Assembly: GCA_022661535.1 (NCBI GenBank)
Contig: JAKULF010000003.1
Location: forward strand, 1,860,001-1,924,000
Reading direction: 5' to 3'
DNA length: 64,000 nucleotides
From: Eutypa lata
Taxonomy: Eukaryota > Ascomycota > Sordariomycetes > Xylariales > Diatrypaceae
Part shown: piece after piece, positions 48,530 to 58,408 of the stretch
Position numbering within the stretch: position 1 is the stretch's first letter
Layout: every line of letters begins with the position of its first letter
Notes under the pieces: generated by a model
What the model was told of the DNA's origin: nothing
The model's input: the letters and a program-made list of their open reading frames with translations, nothing else
The model's database searches: none
Position numbers and translations under genes: made by a program

Positions 48530-50693
48530 GGCTGGCTGGGTCGTTATGAAGAAGCTATGATCTATGATGAGCAGCCTATATTTTAAGACAACAGAAGAGT
48601 TGTGGTAACAGGAAAAATAGGCTCAGAACTTAGATGAGCGGACTTGTACTTATACGTAGGCCGACCGAGCAGGGCACAATATAAGTGCAGATCGACCCAT
48701 GGAATAGGTGGCGGTTAGTACCTGGAAGAAAGCAGTGCTCAAAAAGTAGGGGGCACTTCGAATGGAGGCTCATTGTCTCTTGAATTGATTGGCGAACTTG
48801 GTATATCTCCATGCAGGTCCACGGGGGCACGGCTTCCGAGAGCACCTCGAACTACGTAATCCGCCTACCTGCGATATTCCATAGCAAAGATTAACTTGCA
48901 AGAGTCTCGTCTCCCAAATTTGCTGAATATGATATAATGAAATAACCTTGGATTTCATGCATACTCGGTAGTTGCGCAACGTCATAATTTCGTAGCGGTG
49001 GGTAGAACGATGCAGGTTCTGTGGAGGCCGTTAACGCGGAATGGTACATAATTCTAAAATTCTAGAGCCCCAAGAGCGAGGTGATTAGTAGGCAGTAGGA
49101 AACAGGACAGACTATAACAATGGTCTGAGTGATAGAAACCGTGAACGTTCTGAGGCTTCAGCGGTTGTTTCTCTTGTATGGGACATAAATTGCTCTGCGC
49201 TGGGGAGTGACCCAGAGGATTTGTATATCGAATGGCAGAAAACAGCCCCCTTTGGGAGCACGAAACACAGTAGTGAAGTTCTTTAGTTGGTAGCAAAATA
49301 AATTGCTGTTTAACACCGAATCTAGCTGGGGCCGAGTTCCAACCGTATTATCAAGTTAAGACCGTATGGTCATACGAAAACGACTAGACTTTAGAGTTCC
49401 TGCTCATGTGGCTTGCCACTACCACGTTCACATAGAAGCAATTCGCGGGGTATGGTAGGTGACTTTGGTATGATGTCGACCCTACGGAAGCTCGTATGCA
49501 GAAGCGAACAGAAGTCTTGCTGCTCATCGGCTGTGGGTCATACCAGATGCCTCAGCTCACAGGGAGCGTTGATGACATGTCTATTCGTTGACCGTGTTGT
49601 CGAGAGATCTACTATGTAGCTAACACGAAGCTATAATCGCTAGATAATATAAAGGCTTGGTGACACACCATACTTTTTTTTAGAACCGTAAATGCATTTA
49701 TTGGTGGTAGGCCACCTTATGCTGAAACCCGTCTTTGAGCTTACCCTTAATTCCGTTGTCGCCTATACTATACAGGGACTTTATATCTCAGCGGTTATCT
49801 ATCTTAGAAGACGGTAAAATTTGACACCGGCATAGTCTCTGATGAATTGGAGAGGGAGCATCGAGCCGTAACGTTAGTTTCTACTACTACCACAAGTACA
49901 ATACTCTACGATAATGCTTATGGGAATAAATTTACAGGCTCAACGCTTAAATGGAAACGAACCACGAAGGTGCTGTTCCGCGATATCCACACGGAAACCT
50001 AGCTGTGAATGGATCCGGGCCGAATCGTCCGCTTCGGAAACGAAATTACTGAATAATGTTAGCCGTTGTAAAGAAAAGGGGGCTTCTAGTAATAGGGAAG
50101 GAGTGGAGATATATGCAGCCTGCCATCAAGTGACGTCGAATTAGCTCCGCCTAGTTTATAATAAATGAACAAATGTATAAATATATACTTACAGATCAGA
50201 TCATCTTCCATTTAAGATGCAACGGAATTCAATATAAGAATAGCTATAGTTAATGATTAGAGCATTTAGAGGTAGTTACAAACTTCCGGGGCTACTACGT
50301 ACCTCCTACTGCCACCTGCAGGAAGCCAAGAGCTGGGCAAGAAGTGCTTAAAGTTTAAATCTGGGGGGCGCTACTACCTAACAAGTAACATATGTATGTA
50401 ACTTCATGCTAACCGGTGTCTTTAGCGCTATTTAGTTAAGCTGGAAGCCTCGGATGCGCTAAAAATAGGGCTAGGCAGCTCCTCTAAACTGTATGGAAGA
50501 GGAAAGTTCAAGGGCACTCATCCATGATATAGGTATTTGGCTTTTTTTAAATTATTAAACCCTGCTCTGCCTTCTTTTCAAAATGTTAGCTCTAGTTATC
50601 TCAAAACATAAGGTGATCGATCATGAGTTGACATACTCTTTTTTCTTTTTTTCTTTCTCCACCCCTCCTCTTACCCGATGACCACACGCAAAA
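48530..50693. other. Gene-poor spacer
   Basis: Divergent region between GH5-type and PER1 genes. No gene supported on either strand; T-rich leader just before the PER1 start. Confidence 0.55.
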
Positions 50694-52213
50694 ATGGTGC
50701 GATTACAAGCGCGACTCCAGCCGCTACTGGCATTGTTCCTCGTCGCATGCCTATTCCTCCAGACGACAGAAGCTTCGCTCGGCGACAGACTGCCCGAGTT
50801 CCGGGATTGCGTCAAGGTAGGTGAACGGATAGAAATGCTTGGTGTCTTTTTGTTTCGTTTTTACGCACGCCCACACAGCCCGCACGTCCGCATGCCCGCA
50901 CGCGACACCACACTATACTTATATATACTATACTATGCGGCATCTAACCTTGTTGTCTTACACATTTTGCTTCTTGTCTTGTCTATAGTCCAATGCTATT
51001 TATTTATTTATTTATATATCGCTAGAGAAACAATGCAATTCAAGACTGACCATGTATGGAAATTGACAGATATGCACGCGTGAGAACTGCGACACCGAAG
51101 ACCCAACGCCCATTCGTAAGCACCACCACCTTCTTCCTCACAGATAGATCACTAGATAGACCAATACCATCCACCGTATAAGACAAGTCAATACGAGAGA
51201 GCCTCTCCTCTTCGAATGCATATATATATACATAAATCCAACCGCTGACTAATGCCGCGCTTCCCCCCCTCCCCCTTCAACAGCCATCCACCGCCGCCTC
51301 CTCTTCTGGACGTGCCCCAAAGAATGCGACTACACCTGCCAGCAGATCGTGACGACGCGGCGGCGCGCCGCCGGCGAGACCGTGACGCAGTTCCACGGGA
51401 AGTGGCCCTTCACGCGGGTGCTGGGGGTGCAGGAGCCGTTCTCGGTGCTCTTCAGCCTGGGCAACCTGACGGCGCACTACCGGGGCCTGCTCAAGGTGCG
51501 GCGCCAGATCCCGGCCTGGTACCCGATGCGGCGCTACTACGAGGTCTTCGCCTTCGTGGGCATCGCGACCTGGGTCTTCAGCACCATGTTCCACACGCGC
51601 GACTTCCGCCTCACCGAGCAGCTCGACTACTTCGCCGCCGGCGCCAGCGTCCTCTACGGCCTCTACTACGTCGTGGTGCGGGCGTGCCGCCTGGACGACG
51701 CCCGGCGCGCGCGCCGGGCCCACCTGCGCGCCTGGACCGCGGCCTGCTGCGCCCTCTACGCCGCCCACGTCGCCTACCTCAAGCTCTGGCGCTGGAACTA
51801 CACCTACAACATGGCGGCCAACGTGGCCGTCGGCGTCCTCCAGAACTCCATCTGGACCTGGTTCAGCTACGTCCGCTGGCGCGAGAGCCGCCGCACGTGG
51901 GCGTTCCTGCCCGGCTGCGCCGTCACGTGGATCACGATGGCGATGGGCTTCGAGCTGCTCGACTTCCCGCCCCTGTGGGGCGCCATTGATGCGCACAGTC
52001 TTTGGCATCTGGGCACTATCGTCCCGATCATGATGTGGTATAAGTGAGTACCTACCTACCTCCCCAGCAAGCAATACTCGTTGCTATTTTGACTACTTTG
52101 TATTATCATTATTATTTAGACTAGGAGCTGACAAATGTCGATGTGATAGTTGGATGGTCAGGGACTCCGAGGACGAGATTGCTAAGTCAAAGGACAAAGT
52201 GTTGAAGGCTTAA
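50694..52213 (+). CDS. PER1: PER1/PGAP3 GPI-anchor remodelling protein
   Basis: Four exons: 50694-50816, 51070-51115, 51284-52043 and 52150-52213; 330 aa. Per1/PGAP3 acts in the ER/Golgi and removes the sn-2 acyl chain of GPI lipids so that a saturated chain can be added. It belongs to the CREST hydrolase superfamily. The signal peptide is at 1-27 (LLALFLVACLFLQTTEA). A lumenal cysteine-rich region follows (RDCVK, CTRENCDTEDP, WTCPKECDYTCQ), then about seven membrane segments. Conserved motifs include QFHGKWPF, FSTMFHTRDF and DAHSLWHLGTI, which carry the His/Asp/Ser active-site residues. The C-terminus is a lysine-rich cytosolic tail. The second exon is 46 nt; exon 3 is very GC-rich. Confidence 0.94.
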
Positions 52214-54284
52214 CAGGCGATTACCTACTGGGATGGGCGTTTCGCACCTGTCAACGGCGTCCGTAGAACTGCTAGATGAAAACAAAAATGTTTGAGCTTA
52301 TAATGGACTCTTTCTTCGCAAACCGGAGTTTTGGAGGCACATAGCACTATCCTCTCATCAAGGGAATAATTCTCTTTCCAACTTCATGTCACATAATTAG
52401 GATGGGTCAGAAAATGGCCCCGGGAGGCGATCGATCTTGTTGATCAATCGAACTTTGTATTATACGTTTCGTGTAGAACATTTGATTATACGTAGTATCT
52501 TAACGCTTGCCACTTGTCTACGAGAATACATAGTATTTTCTTCCTGTCGTGCCTAGCCCGGTGAAGCTCCGGTTCAAACAGACCAGACGCAACATTGAAC
52601 TACCTGAACCGAAGCCTAGGCCTAAGCATAAGCTCGTACTTACCTTTGCCTACCTCAGCTGCAACGCAGTAAACATGTGTATCTATCCTTCCATCCATCC
52701 ACCGATTCCGATAACGACGGCGATCCTAGACATGAAAAAAAGCCCGGTTAGCAAGGATGAACGAACAGCAAACTGGAACGTCTTCTTCAAACAAACATTC
52801 TTTTCTCTTTCTCTTTCCCTTTCCCCACTCAAGCAAAAACACCCAAAATTGTTTCGAATGAGGTATTTGAAAAGAAGGAGAGAGAGAGAGAGAGAGAAAA
52901 GAAGAAAAAAAACATCAGAAACCAGATATTCTAAGCACTACGCATCCCCACCTCACCACCGGACCCCAAACACACCTCCCCGCCCGACAAACCAGGCAAA
53001 AATCGCGGCAAGCACATGACGATGCACACGCGGCGCCCATACGGCCGAGCGGGGAGGGAGGGGGTAATCGCGACGGGTCGGCCGAGGAAATGACTACCGG
53101 ACGATGACAGGGATTGCTCCCCTTACCAACCTGCAGCCACCCCGAAGATGGTCTCATACGGCTCTTCCTATAAGATGTAATGGTAGGTTGGACACTTTCG
53201 TGTCGGAATCATCATGAAATTGTTTTTTTTTTTTTTCTTTTTCTTTTTCTTTCTTTGTGTCCTAAGGGGAACGGGACACGACAAAAAAAACAACAGAAGA
53301 AGATGTATATAACTTACAGTAGAGAAAAGTCGTAAGGAGCGATACCCACAAGGACTCAAGCAGGGCGGAACGCGGGATTAAAAGTCCTACATAGGTGAAG
53401 GCCTGCCAAAAGACCGTTGTAGTTGGGAACGTGAAGGAAAGATTCGAAGCAAAAAAAGTTGCAGTGAAAAAAAGGTTGTAGCTTCGGGAGTGGGGCTTAA
53501 TGTTAGCTAGTAGCTGGATGGATGGGAATATACCGGCTGTTGCCAGCTGAAGGCCAGCTGTCCAGGCAGCAGCCTGCTAATCAATCCATACCTCGTACGG
53601 ATAACCACCAGGAGAGCTTCAAAAGTCCTACATGTAACTACGAAGTACTACGTATACCCATGGACCTGAGGTAAAAGTTCTTAAGGCTTAATATTAACCT
53701 TAAGACGAGAGGATAACTGTAAAGTAGCCAGTGCAGACCTCATGTATGTAACTAGTGCTACAATGTAACAAATAATACTACATAGGCTATAAGAGCCGCA
53801 AGCACATGTTCACAAAATCATTGACGAATTGTTCTCATGGAATATATTGAGGTAAGTCTTACACATCTCTAATCCTATCGTTGCTTAAGCCAATTTTGCA
53901 AAAAATTCTCAGATTCCTCCTGTCTCCCTTATTCTGGCCATCATGCCTTGCAACAATTGCTATTACTCCTAGGTAGATGAAACTGAATGGGAGAGAACAA
54001 GGAAAGCAAGCTCGGGTGTAAACCATAACGTAATTCTGTACATAGATCCTGGTATGATGCATTCCTACCAGCATCTTGATTTCTTAGATCGCATCTTTTG
54101 ATCAGGAGGCAATCTGCAACGAACAAACAATACTCTTCTTCAAAGCTCATCATCGTTATATCATAAATTCCGCAGTAGCTAAATATGAAGAACCTCAGCT
54201 ACAAATGACGCCAGTTTATCGATTGTTTTTTTTTTGGTTTTAGTGGTAGTTGTTTTTTTCTTTCGTTTCTGGTTATGTGTCTGC
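52214..54284. other. Gene-poor spacer between convergent genes
   Basis: Between the PER1 and C2H2 factor 3' ends. No gene supported. Contains purine runs (GA repeat at 52879-52897), a T-rich run near 53222 and a T-rich stretch at 54225-54260. Confidence 0.55.
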
Positions 54285-56693
54285 TTAATGCTGGTGAGGA
54301 AAGCCTTGAAACTCAGAAGCCGACCAATCCATTTGCGGGTTATAGTCGAGGCTAAAATCCTGAGACGAAGGTTGGGTAAAATTGCCGGCGACACTAGGAG
54401 CGATGGATCCAGATCCGAAGAGATTGTCAAGATCTTCGTGTTTGTTGTTCATGCCGGTCGAAGGGAAGAGCAAGAAATCCTCACCACCAAACTGGCAATT
54501 GCCTGTGTAATCCTCGAATCCTTCATCTACCTCAGCCATAGAAGTGGGTGTGTACAGCATAGCATTGCCTTGGCCCACTGGTGAGATGTGGGCTAGAGTA
54601 GGTTGTGGACCAGCTTCAGATACGAAGTTGGAGAAAGACTCCAAACCAGCTTTGTTATATATTTGGTTTGGCGGCGTCGGCACTTGCACATGAGCACCGT
54701 AGATATCTTCAAACTGACCAGTGAACTCGCGGCTAATATCATGATAAGCGTTGAATTGACCGCCATCAGTGGATGGGGTAGCATTGTCGATAGGGGAGAA
54801 ATCGTCCCCAGACAAGGCAGGTGGCGAGAAGTCCAGTTGGATCTCTGCGTCGTACAACTGGGGTTCGAACAAGCCGACGTTGGCATTGAACTCCTCCGAT
54901 GAAGGATAGGAAGGGAAGTCATGAGGGTTGTACAAAAACGTGTTATCCTCTGGAGGAGTCATGACTGAGTTGGAATGGTCGCTGCTTGGAGTTGGGAGGT
55001 TGTTGATGACAGGGGTAGCTTTGGTAGAGCTACCAGGCTTCATTTCACCCTTCTTAGAACTGCCGTTCGACTTGGTACGAACGTATTCCCAACCATGTGC
55101 CTTCTCCATGTGTTGCTTACAATTTGACTCTCGCTTCGACTTGTATGGGCAAGGTTTGAACTTGCACTCGTACATTGGCGGGGCAGATGAGTGTTTGTCA
55201 TTGACATGACGGTCCATCTCTTTCTCAGTGGGCCAACCATAATCATGATACTTGCATGTAGCAAAAGGACACTTCCAGGGGCGCGAGTGAGTCTTCTCAT
55301 GTTTGGTCAGATCACAGGGTCGCTTGAACTCTTTGTTGCAACCAGGCTCCTTGCACTTCTTGGGAGCAAGCTCCTCGGGGCTCGCGTTCTTCTTACGTCG
55401 AGCCATAGAGCGCATGATCTCATCCTCATCCTCCAGTTGCTCACTCATCGATCGCTTGAATCGAATCGGACCTTTAGTTTCGTCCTCGTAGTCCTCAATG
55501 GGTTGGCCAGTGGCGAGAGAAATTGCTTTGCCGTTTTTCTTTACTCTGACCAATTCGGCGGGACGTCCGTTCTTAGTAAGGCCGCCCATCAGCTTGACCT
55601 CGTCGCTACTACATTTCGTGTTAGCAAGTGCGAAACATGGTAAATAAGCATGGGAGTCGTACGGGTCAACATCCATCTCATCCAGTGCTTCACCCGAGGC
55701 TTGCCTGTCACGGGCCTCCTTCATCTGATGTGCGTGTTGGCGGATCTGTTCGACGAGATCAATGAAATAGCCGTGGTTGTAGGGCCGGTCGTGAGGTCGA
55801 GTTTGCTCGCGGTCGGTCAGGTATTCAACGGTCGCTTGAATGCATCGGATGGAGGTGAGGCAGAAATCGAGGTATAATTCGGCAGTTTTGGCCTTCTCCT
55901 TAAAGCACAACGCCCGATAAGTAACTCCCCATATGCTAGGGTCTTTGACCATTTGACTCACCGGTGCCATAAAGATCAGGGTCTTCTCGAGGTCCCTGAG
56001 ACAAACGATCTGGTTCTCCTGGATCCTTCTGGGACAATCAAGTACAATGGACCTGAACTCCTTCAGCGAGCGCTTTGCTAGCAATGGTCCCAAGGTATAT
56101 TCGTGAATTCGGTTGATAGCGCGCGCGCTGAGTCTTGGGATACCTTCGGTCTTGGATGCTGTAGCAGAGCGGGTAATAGCCGATGCACCAGAAGTGGTGC
56201 CCTCCTTCTTTTGGTTAAGGGATGCTACTGAAGATCCAAGCCCACTGTCAGACTCATGGTGCCTAGATGAGCGACGGCGAGGCCGGAGAACACGACGGTC
56301 CGCCTCTGCCTCGGCGGAGGAAGCGTTTGGAGCCATAGCGTCGTCCAGGATAGTATGCCCTAAAACTCCACGAGGGATAGGCAAACTGTTGTCTCGGAAT
56401 GAGCGGCGGGATGCACTTGCTGTGTTCGTAGTGGCGAGACTGTCCTCAATATGACCAATAGTCATGGCAGCCCGACGACGATGAGCATCGAGGACATCAT
56501 CTAGATTAGTCTGCGAGCGTCGGGGTAGTGATGGAACCTTGAACGCAGTGGTAGGTGGGCTAGCTGGAGGAGTAGTAGGAGAGTGGAAGGTAGCACCCTT
56601 CCGGAGGGCGAGGTTCGTCTTAAGTCTCAATCCATTGGTAGCTTCAGAGTCCTGACCAGCTGCTGGAGTCCTTCGGGGATTGGAGAAAGACAT
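54285..56693 (-). CDS. C2H2 zinc-finger transcription factor
   Basis: Single exon, 802 aa. Three adjacent C2H2 fingers at about residues 440-545: CKEPGCNKEFKRPCDLTKH, then CPFATCKYHDYGWPTEKE with the His pair following, then CKFKPCPYKSKRESNCKQH. All use a Cys-x4-Cys pair. This places it among fungal DNA-binding regulators in the nucleus. Before the fingers is a well-ordered, apparently conserved region (about 190-330, RLSARAINRIHEYTLGPLL onward) without a domain name I recognise. The N-terminus is Ser/Thr/Arg-rich and the C-terminus is acidic with Gln/Asn/Pro-rich stretches, as in activation domains. The particular regulator cannot be named. Promoter region to the right is about 1.2 kb to the transposon-like element. 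Confidence 0.9.
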   Translation of the reverse strand: MSFSNPRRTPAAGQDSEATNGLRLKTNLALRKGATFHSPTTPPASPPTTAFKVPSLPRRSQTNLDDVLDAHRRRAAMTIGHIEDSLATTNTASASRRSFRDNSLPIPRGVLGHTILDDAMAPNASSAEAEADRRVLRPRRRSSRHHESDSGLGSSVASLNQKKEGTTSGASAITRSATASKTEGIPRLSARAINRIHEYTLGPLLAKRSLKEFRSIVLDCPRRIQENQIVCLRDLEKTLIFMAPVSQMVKDPSIWGVTYRALCFKEKAKTAELYLDFCLTSIRCIQATVEYLTDREQTRPHDRPYNHGYFIDLVEQIRQHAHQMKEARDRQASGEALDEMDVDPYDSHAYLPCFALANTKCSSDEVKLMGGLTKNGRPAELVRVKKNGKAISLATGQPIEDYEDETKGPIRFKRSMSEQLEDEDEIMRSMARRKKNASPEELAPKKCKEPGCNKEFKRPCDLTKHEKTHSRPWKCPFATCKYHDYGWPTEKEMDRHVNDKHSSAPPMYECKFKPCPYKSKRESNCKQHMEKAHGWEYVRTKSNGSSKKGEMKPGSSTKATPVINNLPTPSSDHSNSVMTPPEDNTFLYNPHDFPSYPSSEEFNANVGLFEPQLYDAEIQLDFSPPALSGDDFSPIDNATPSTDGGQFNAYHDISREFTGQFEDIYGAHVQVPTPPNQIYNKAGLESFSNFVSEAGPQPTLAHISPVGQGNAMLYTPTSMAEVDEGFEDYTGNCQFGGEDFLLFPSTGMNNKHEDLDNLFGSGSIAPSVAGNFTQPSSQDFSLDYNPQMDWSASEFQGFPHQH

Positions 56694-57860
56694 GTTGACT
56701 GTAGGATAAGTCCTTCCGCGGGGATATATCTAGGTTTAATGGACGAGATGAACTGTGTCAAAGGACAACACAGTTAGCACTGTTATGCAGTATAAGGCTG
56801 GGCCTCTCTTTTATGTATGAGTCACACGAGCCACCCTCACACCGAACCGAGTGTATACCTGAGATGTCAGGTGTTGATATCAGAGCTATCGAATAGACAT
56901 TGGCCAATCGATGATGCGTAGTTTGAGACAAGATGGGAGAGACGAGGAATGGAAAAAAGTAATGGGCAGGAAGGAAGAAATATCCTTACGATTGAGGCAA
57001 ACCTAGTAGTCCCGTATTTGTGGGTAGGTCGGCTAGTTGACTGTGTGCAGGATGGAACAATTTGGGGCTAAATATGTAGCTGCTGAAGCCGTTGCCTCGA
57101 CCTCGATCTCGACCTTGAATGTGGGAATATACAAGGCACAAACTGGCCTTCACACACACACACACCGCAGAGATCAGTTCAGAGAATAACCTCAAGAAGG
57201 AACCATTGGTCCAAGGCAGTAGATGGATGAATCACCGGTGTACAATTACGATGATAACGAAAAGGGGGCAAAGGTTTGATGGTGATGGTTGATGTGTCAA
57301 GAAAATCAATAAACTGAAAGATAATGGCACTTCAAGAAAAAGAAGTAGTTAGTGTGGCCTCAAAACTCATGCACAACGGATACAGACAGAATAGCGAGCT
57401 TGGGAGGGAATGGGGAAGTGAGATGGGTGATCGAGGAGTGACTCTTGGAACAGAGAACATTGATGGTGGAAGTTGTTCCAGTCAAAAGGATGTGGATTTA
57501 GGCAGCAGCCTTAAGACCCTGGGACCCCTGCCTGTTGATCTCCCTTGCCAAGGACCAGAAGTGGGCACTGGACTTAAGTGTAATGTCGCCGATGGCCGAC
57601 TGACATATCGCCATGTCCCCAATATTTCCCCGACTATACGCAAGTTCGGATAGTTACTTACTTAGCTGCTAACTATTGGGTGCTATTCTTGGTGACGCTT
57701 GTCAGCTTGTCAAAATGTCAACGTCAAATAAAGCTTTTGGTCAAAGAGCGAGAACTTAATTCAGGAACATTCATGTCTCTTAACACCTGTCATGATTATA
57801 TACCTAGGTAGGTATGTTTATAATCCTGAAGATTTCTATTACTATCGAAGGATACACCTC
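56694..57860. other. Promoter region of the C2H2 gene
   Basis: No separate gene supported; an open stretch at 57324-57653 has no domain. Probably holds the leader and promoter of the leftward zinc-finger gene. AC repeat at 57151-57164. Confidence 0.5.
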
Positions 57861-57869
57861 CCCGAAGTC
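57861..57869. repeat. Target site duplication, left copy
   Basis: CCCGAAGTC directly abuts the left inverted repeat and is repeated exactly at 58400-58408. Confidence 0.9.
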
Positions 57870-57932
57870 CAGTTTGTTTATATGCACCGGTAAAAAATCT
57901 TATATGCACCTATATCTAAACCGCATTGGGAC
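57870..57932 (+). repeat. Terminal inverted repeat, left
   Basis: 63 bases matching the right copy exactly in inverse. Contains two direct copies of TTATATGCACC (57878 and 57900) spaced 22 bases apart, possible transposase binding sites. Confidence 0.93.
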
Positions 57933-58036
57933 GCACCCAAATCACCACCCACCACCCACCTAAGCCACCTACACTTATGTCACCACTTAACATCACCACC
58001 ACCATTTACAACACAACAAAAAAATTATACCTAAAT

Positions 58037-58059
58037 GGGGGGGCTCGCACCGCCCCCCC
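58037..58059. repeat. G7/C7 hairpin
   Basis: Seven G and seven C form a perfect stem with a 9-base loop, just left of the telomeric repeats within the element. Confidence 0.85.
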
Positions 58060-58072
58060 AAACCCCCCGGGG

Positions 58073-58149
58073 CCTAACCCTAACCCTAAACTAACACCTA
58101 ACCCTAACCAACTAACCCTAACCCTAACCAACTAACCCTAACCCTAACC
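58073..58149 (+). repeat. Interstitial telomeric repeats (CCCTAA)n, degenerate
   Basis: About nine CCTAA/CCCTAA units, partly ordered into a 20-bp higher unit (two CCCTAA plus CCAACTAA) present three times. TTAGGG is the usual telomere repeat of filamentous ascomycetes. Internal to the transposon-like element, not at a chromosome end. Confidence 0.92.
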
Positions 58150-58336
58150 GCGCTGCGCGCCGACGCTGTTAAGGTAGTGACTTAGTGGTGGTAGGTATGG
58201 TGGTAGGTTAGGGGCTTGGTGGCTTGGTGGCTTGGTGGATTCAGAGGTGCTAGGGGGCTGCCAGGGTGTAAGGGTCAGTGCACATGTGGCTAGTGTGGCT
58301 AGTGTGGTGGCAGGTCCTGTAAATGGTCCGTGTCTT

Positions 58337-58399
58337 GTCCCAATGCGGTTTAGATATAGGTGCATATAAGATTTTTTACCGGTGCATATAAACAAACTG
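58337..58399 (-). repeat. Terminal inverted repeat, right
   Basis: Exact inverse copy of 57870-57932. Confidence 0.93.
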
Positions 58400-58408
58400 C
58401 CCGAAGTC
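58400..58408. repeat. Target site duplication, right copy
   Basis: Second exact copy of CCCGAAGTC, abutting the right inverted repeat. Confidence 0.9.

Larger units (their letters stand above)
57870..58399. mobile_element. Nonautonomous inverted-repeat element (MITE) with telomeric repeats
   Basis: A 530-bp element with perfect 63-bp terminal inverted repeats (57870-57932 and 58337-58399) starting CAGTTTG and ending CAAACTG, flanked by a perfect 9-bp duplication. It has no transposase. The 9-bp duplication and long repeats suggest the Mutator-like superfamily; hAT (8 bp) is less likely. Inside, the left half is C-rich and the right half G-rich, with partly matching inverted segments, so it could fold back extensively. 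The centre holds 77 bp of degenerate CCCTAA repeats. The ends are identical and the duplication is perfect, so insertion is probably recent. It lies 1.2 kb upstream of the C2H2 gene start. Confidence 0.88.

Noticed and set aside
57324..57653. 109-codon rightward open frame near the C2H2 gene promoter
   Set aside because: No domain, no good start context and no splice sites; probably chance within the promoter region.
58073..58149. A chromosome end or ancient chromosome fusion point
   Set aside because: The telomeric repeats lie wholly inside an element with inverted repeats and a target duplication, so transposition explains them.
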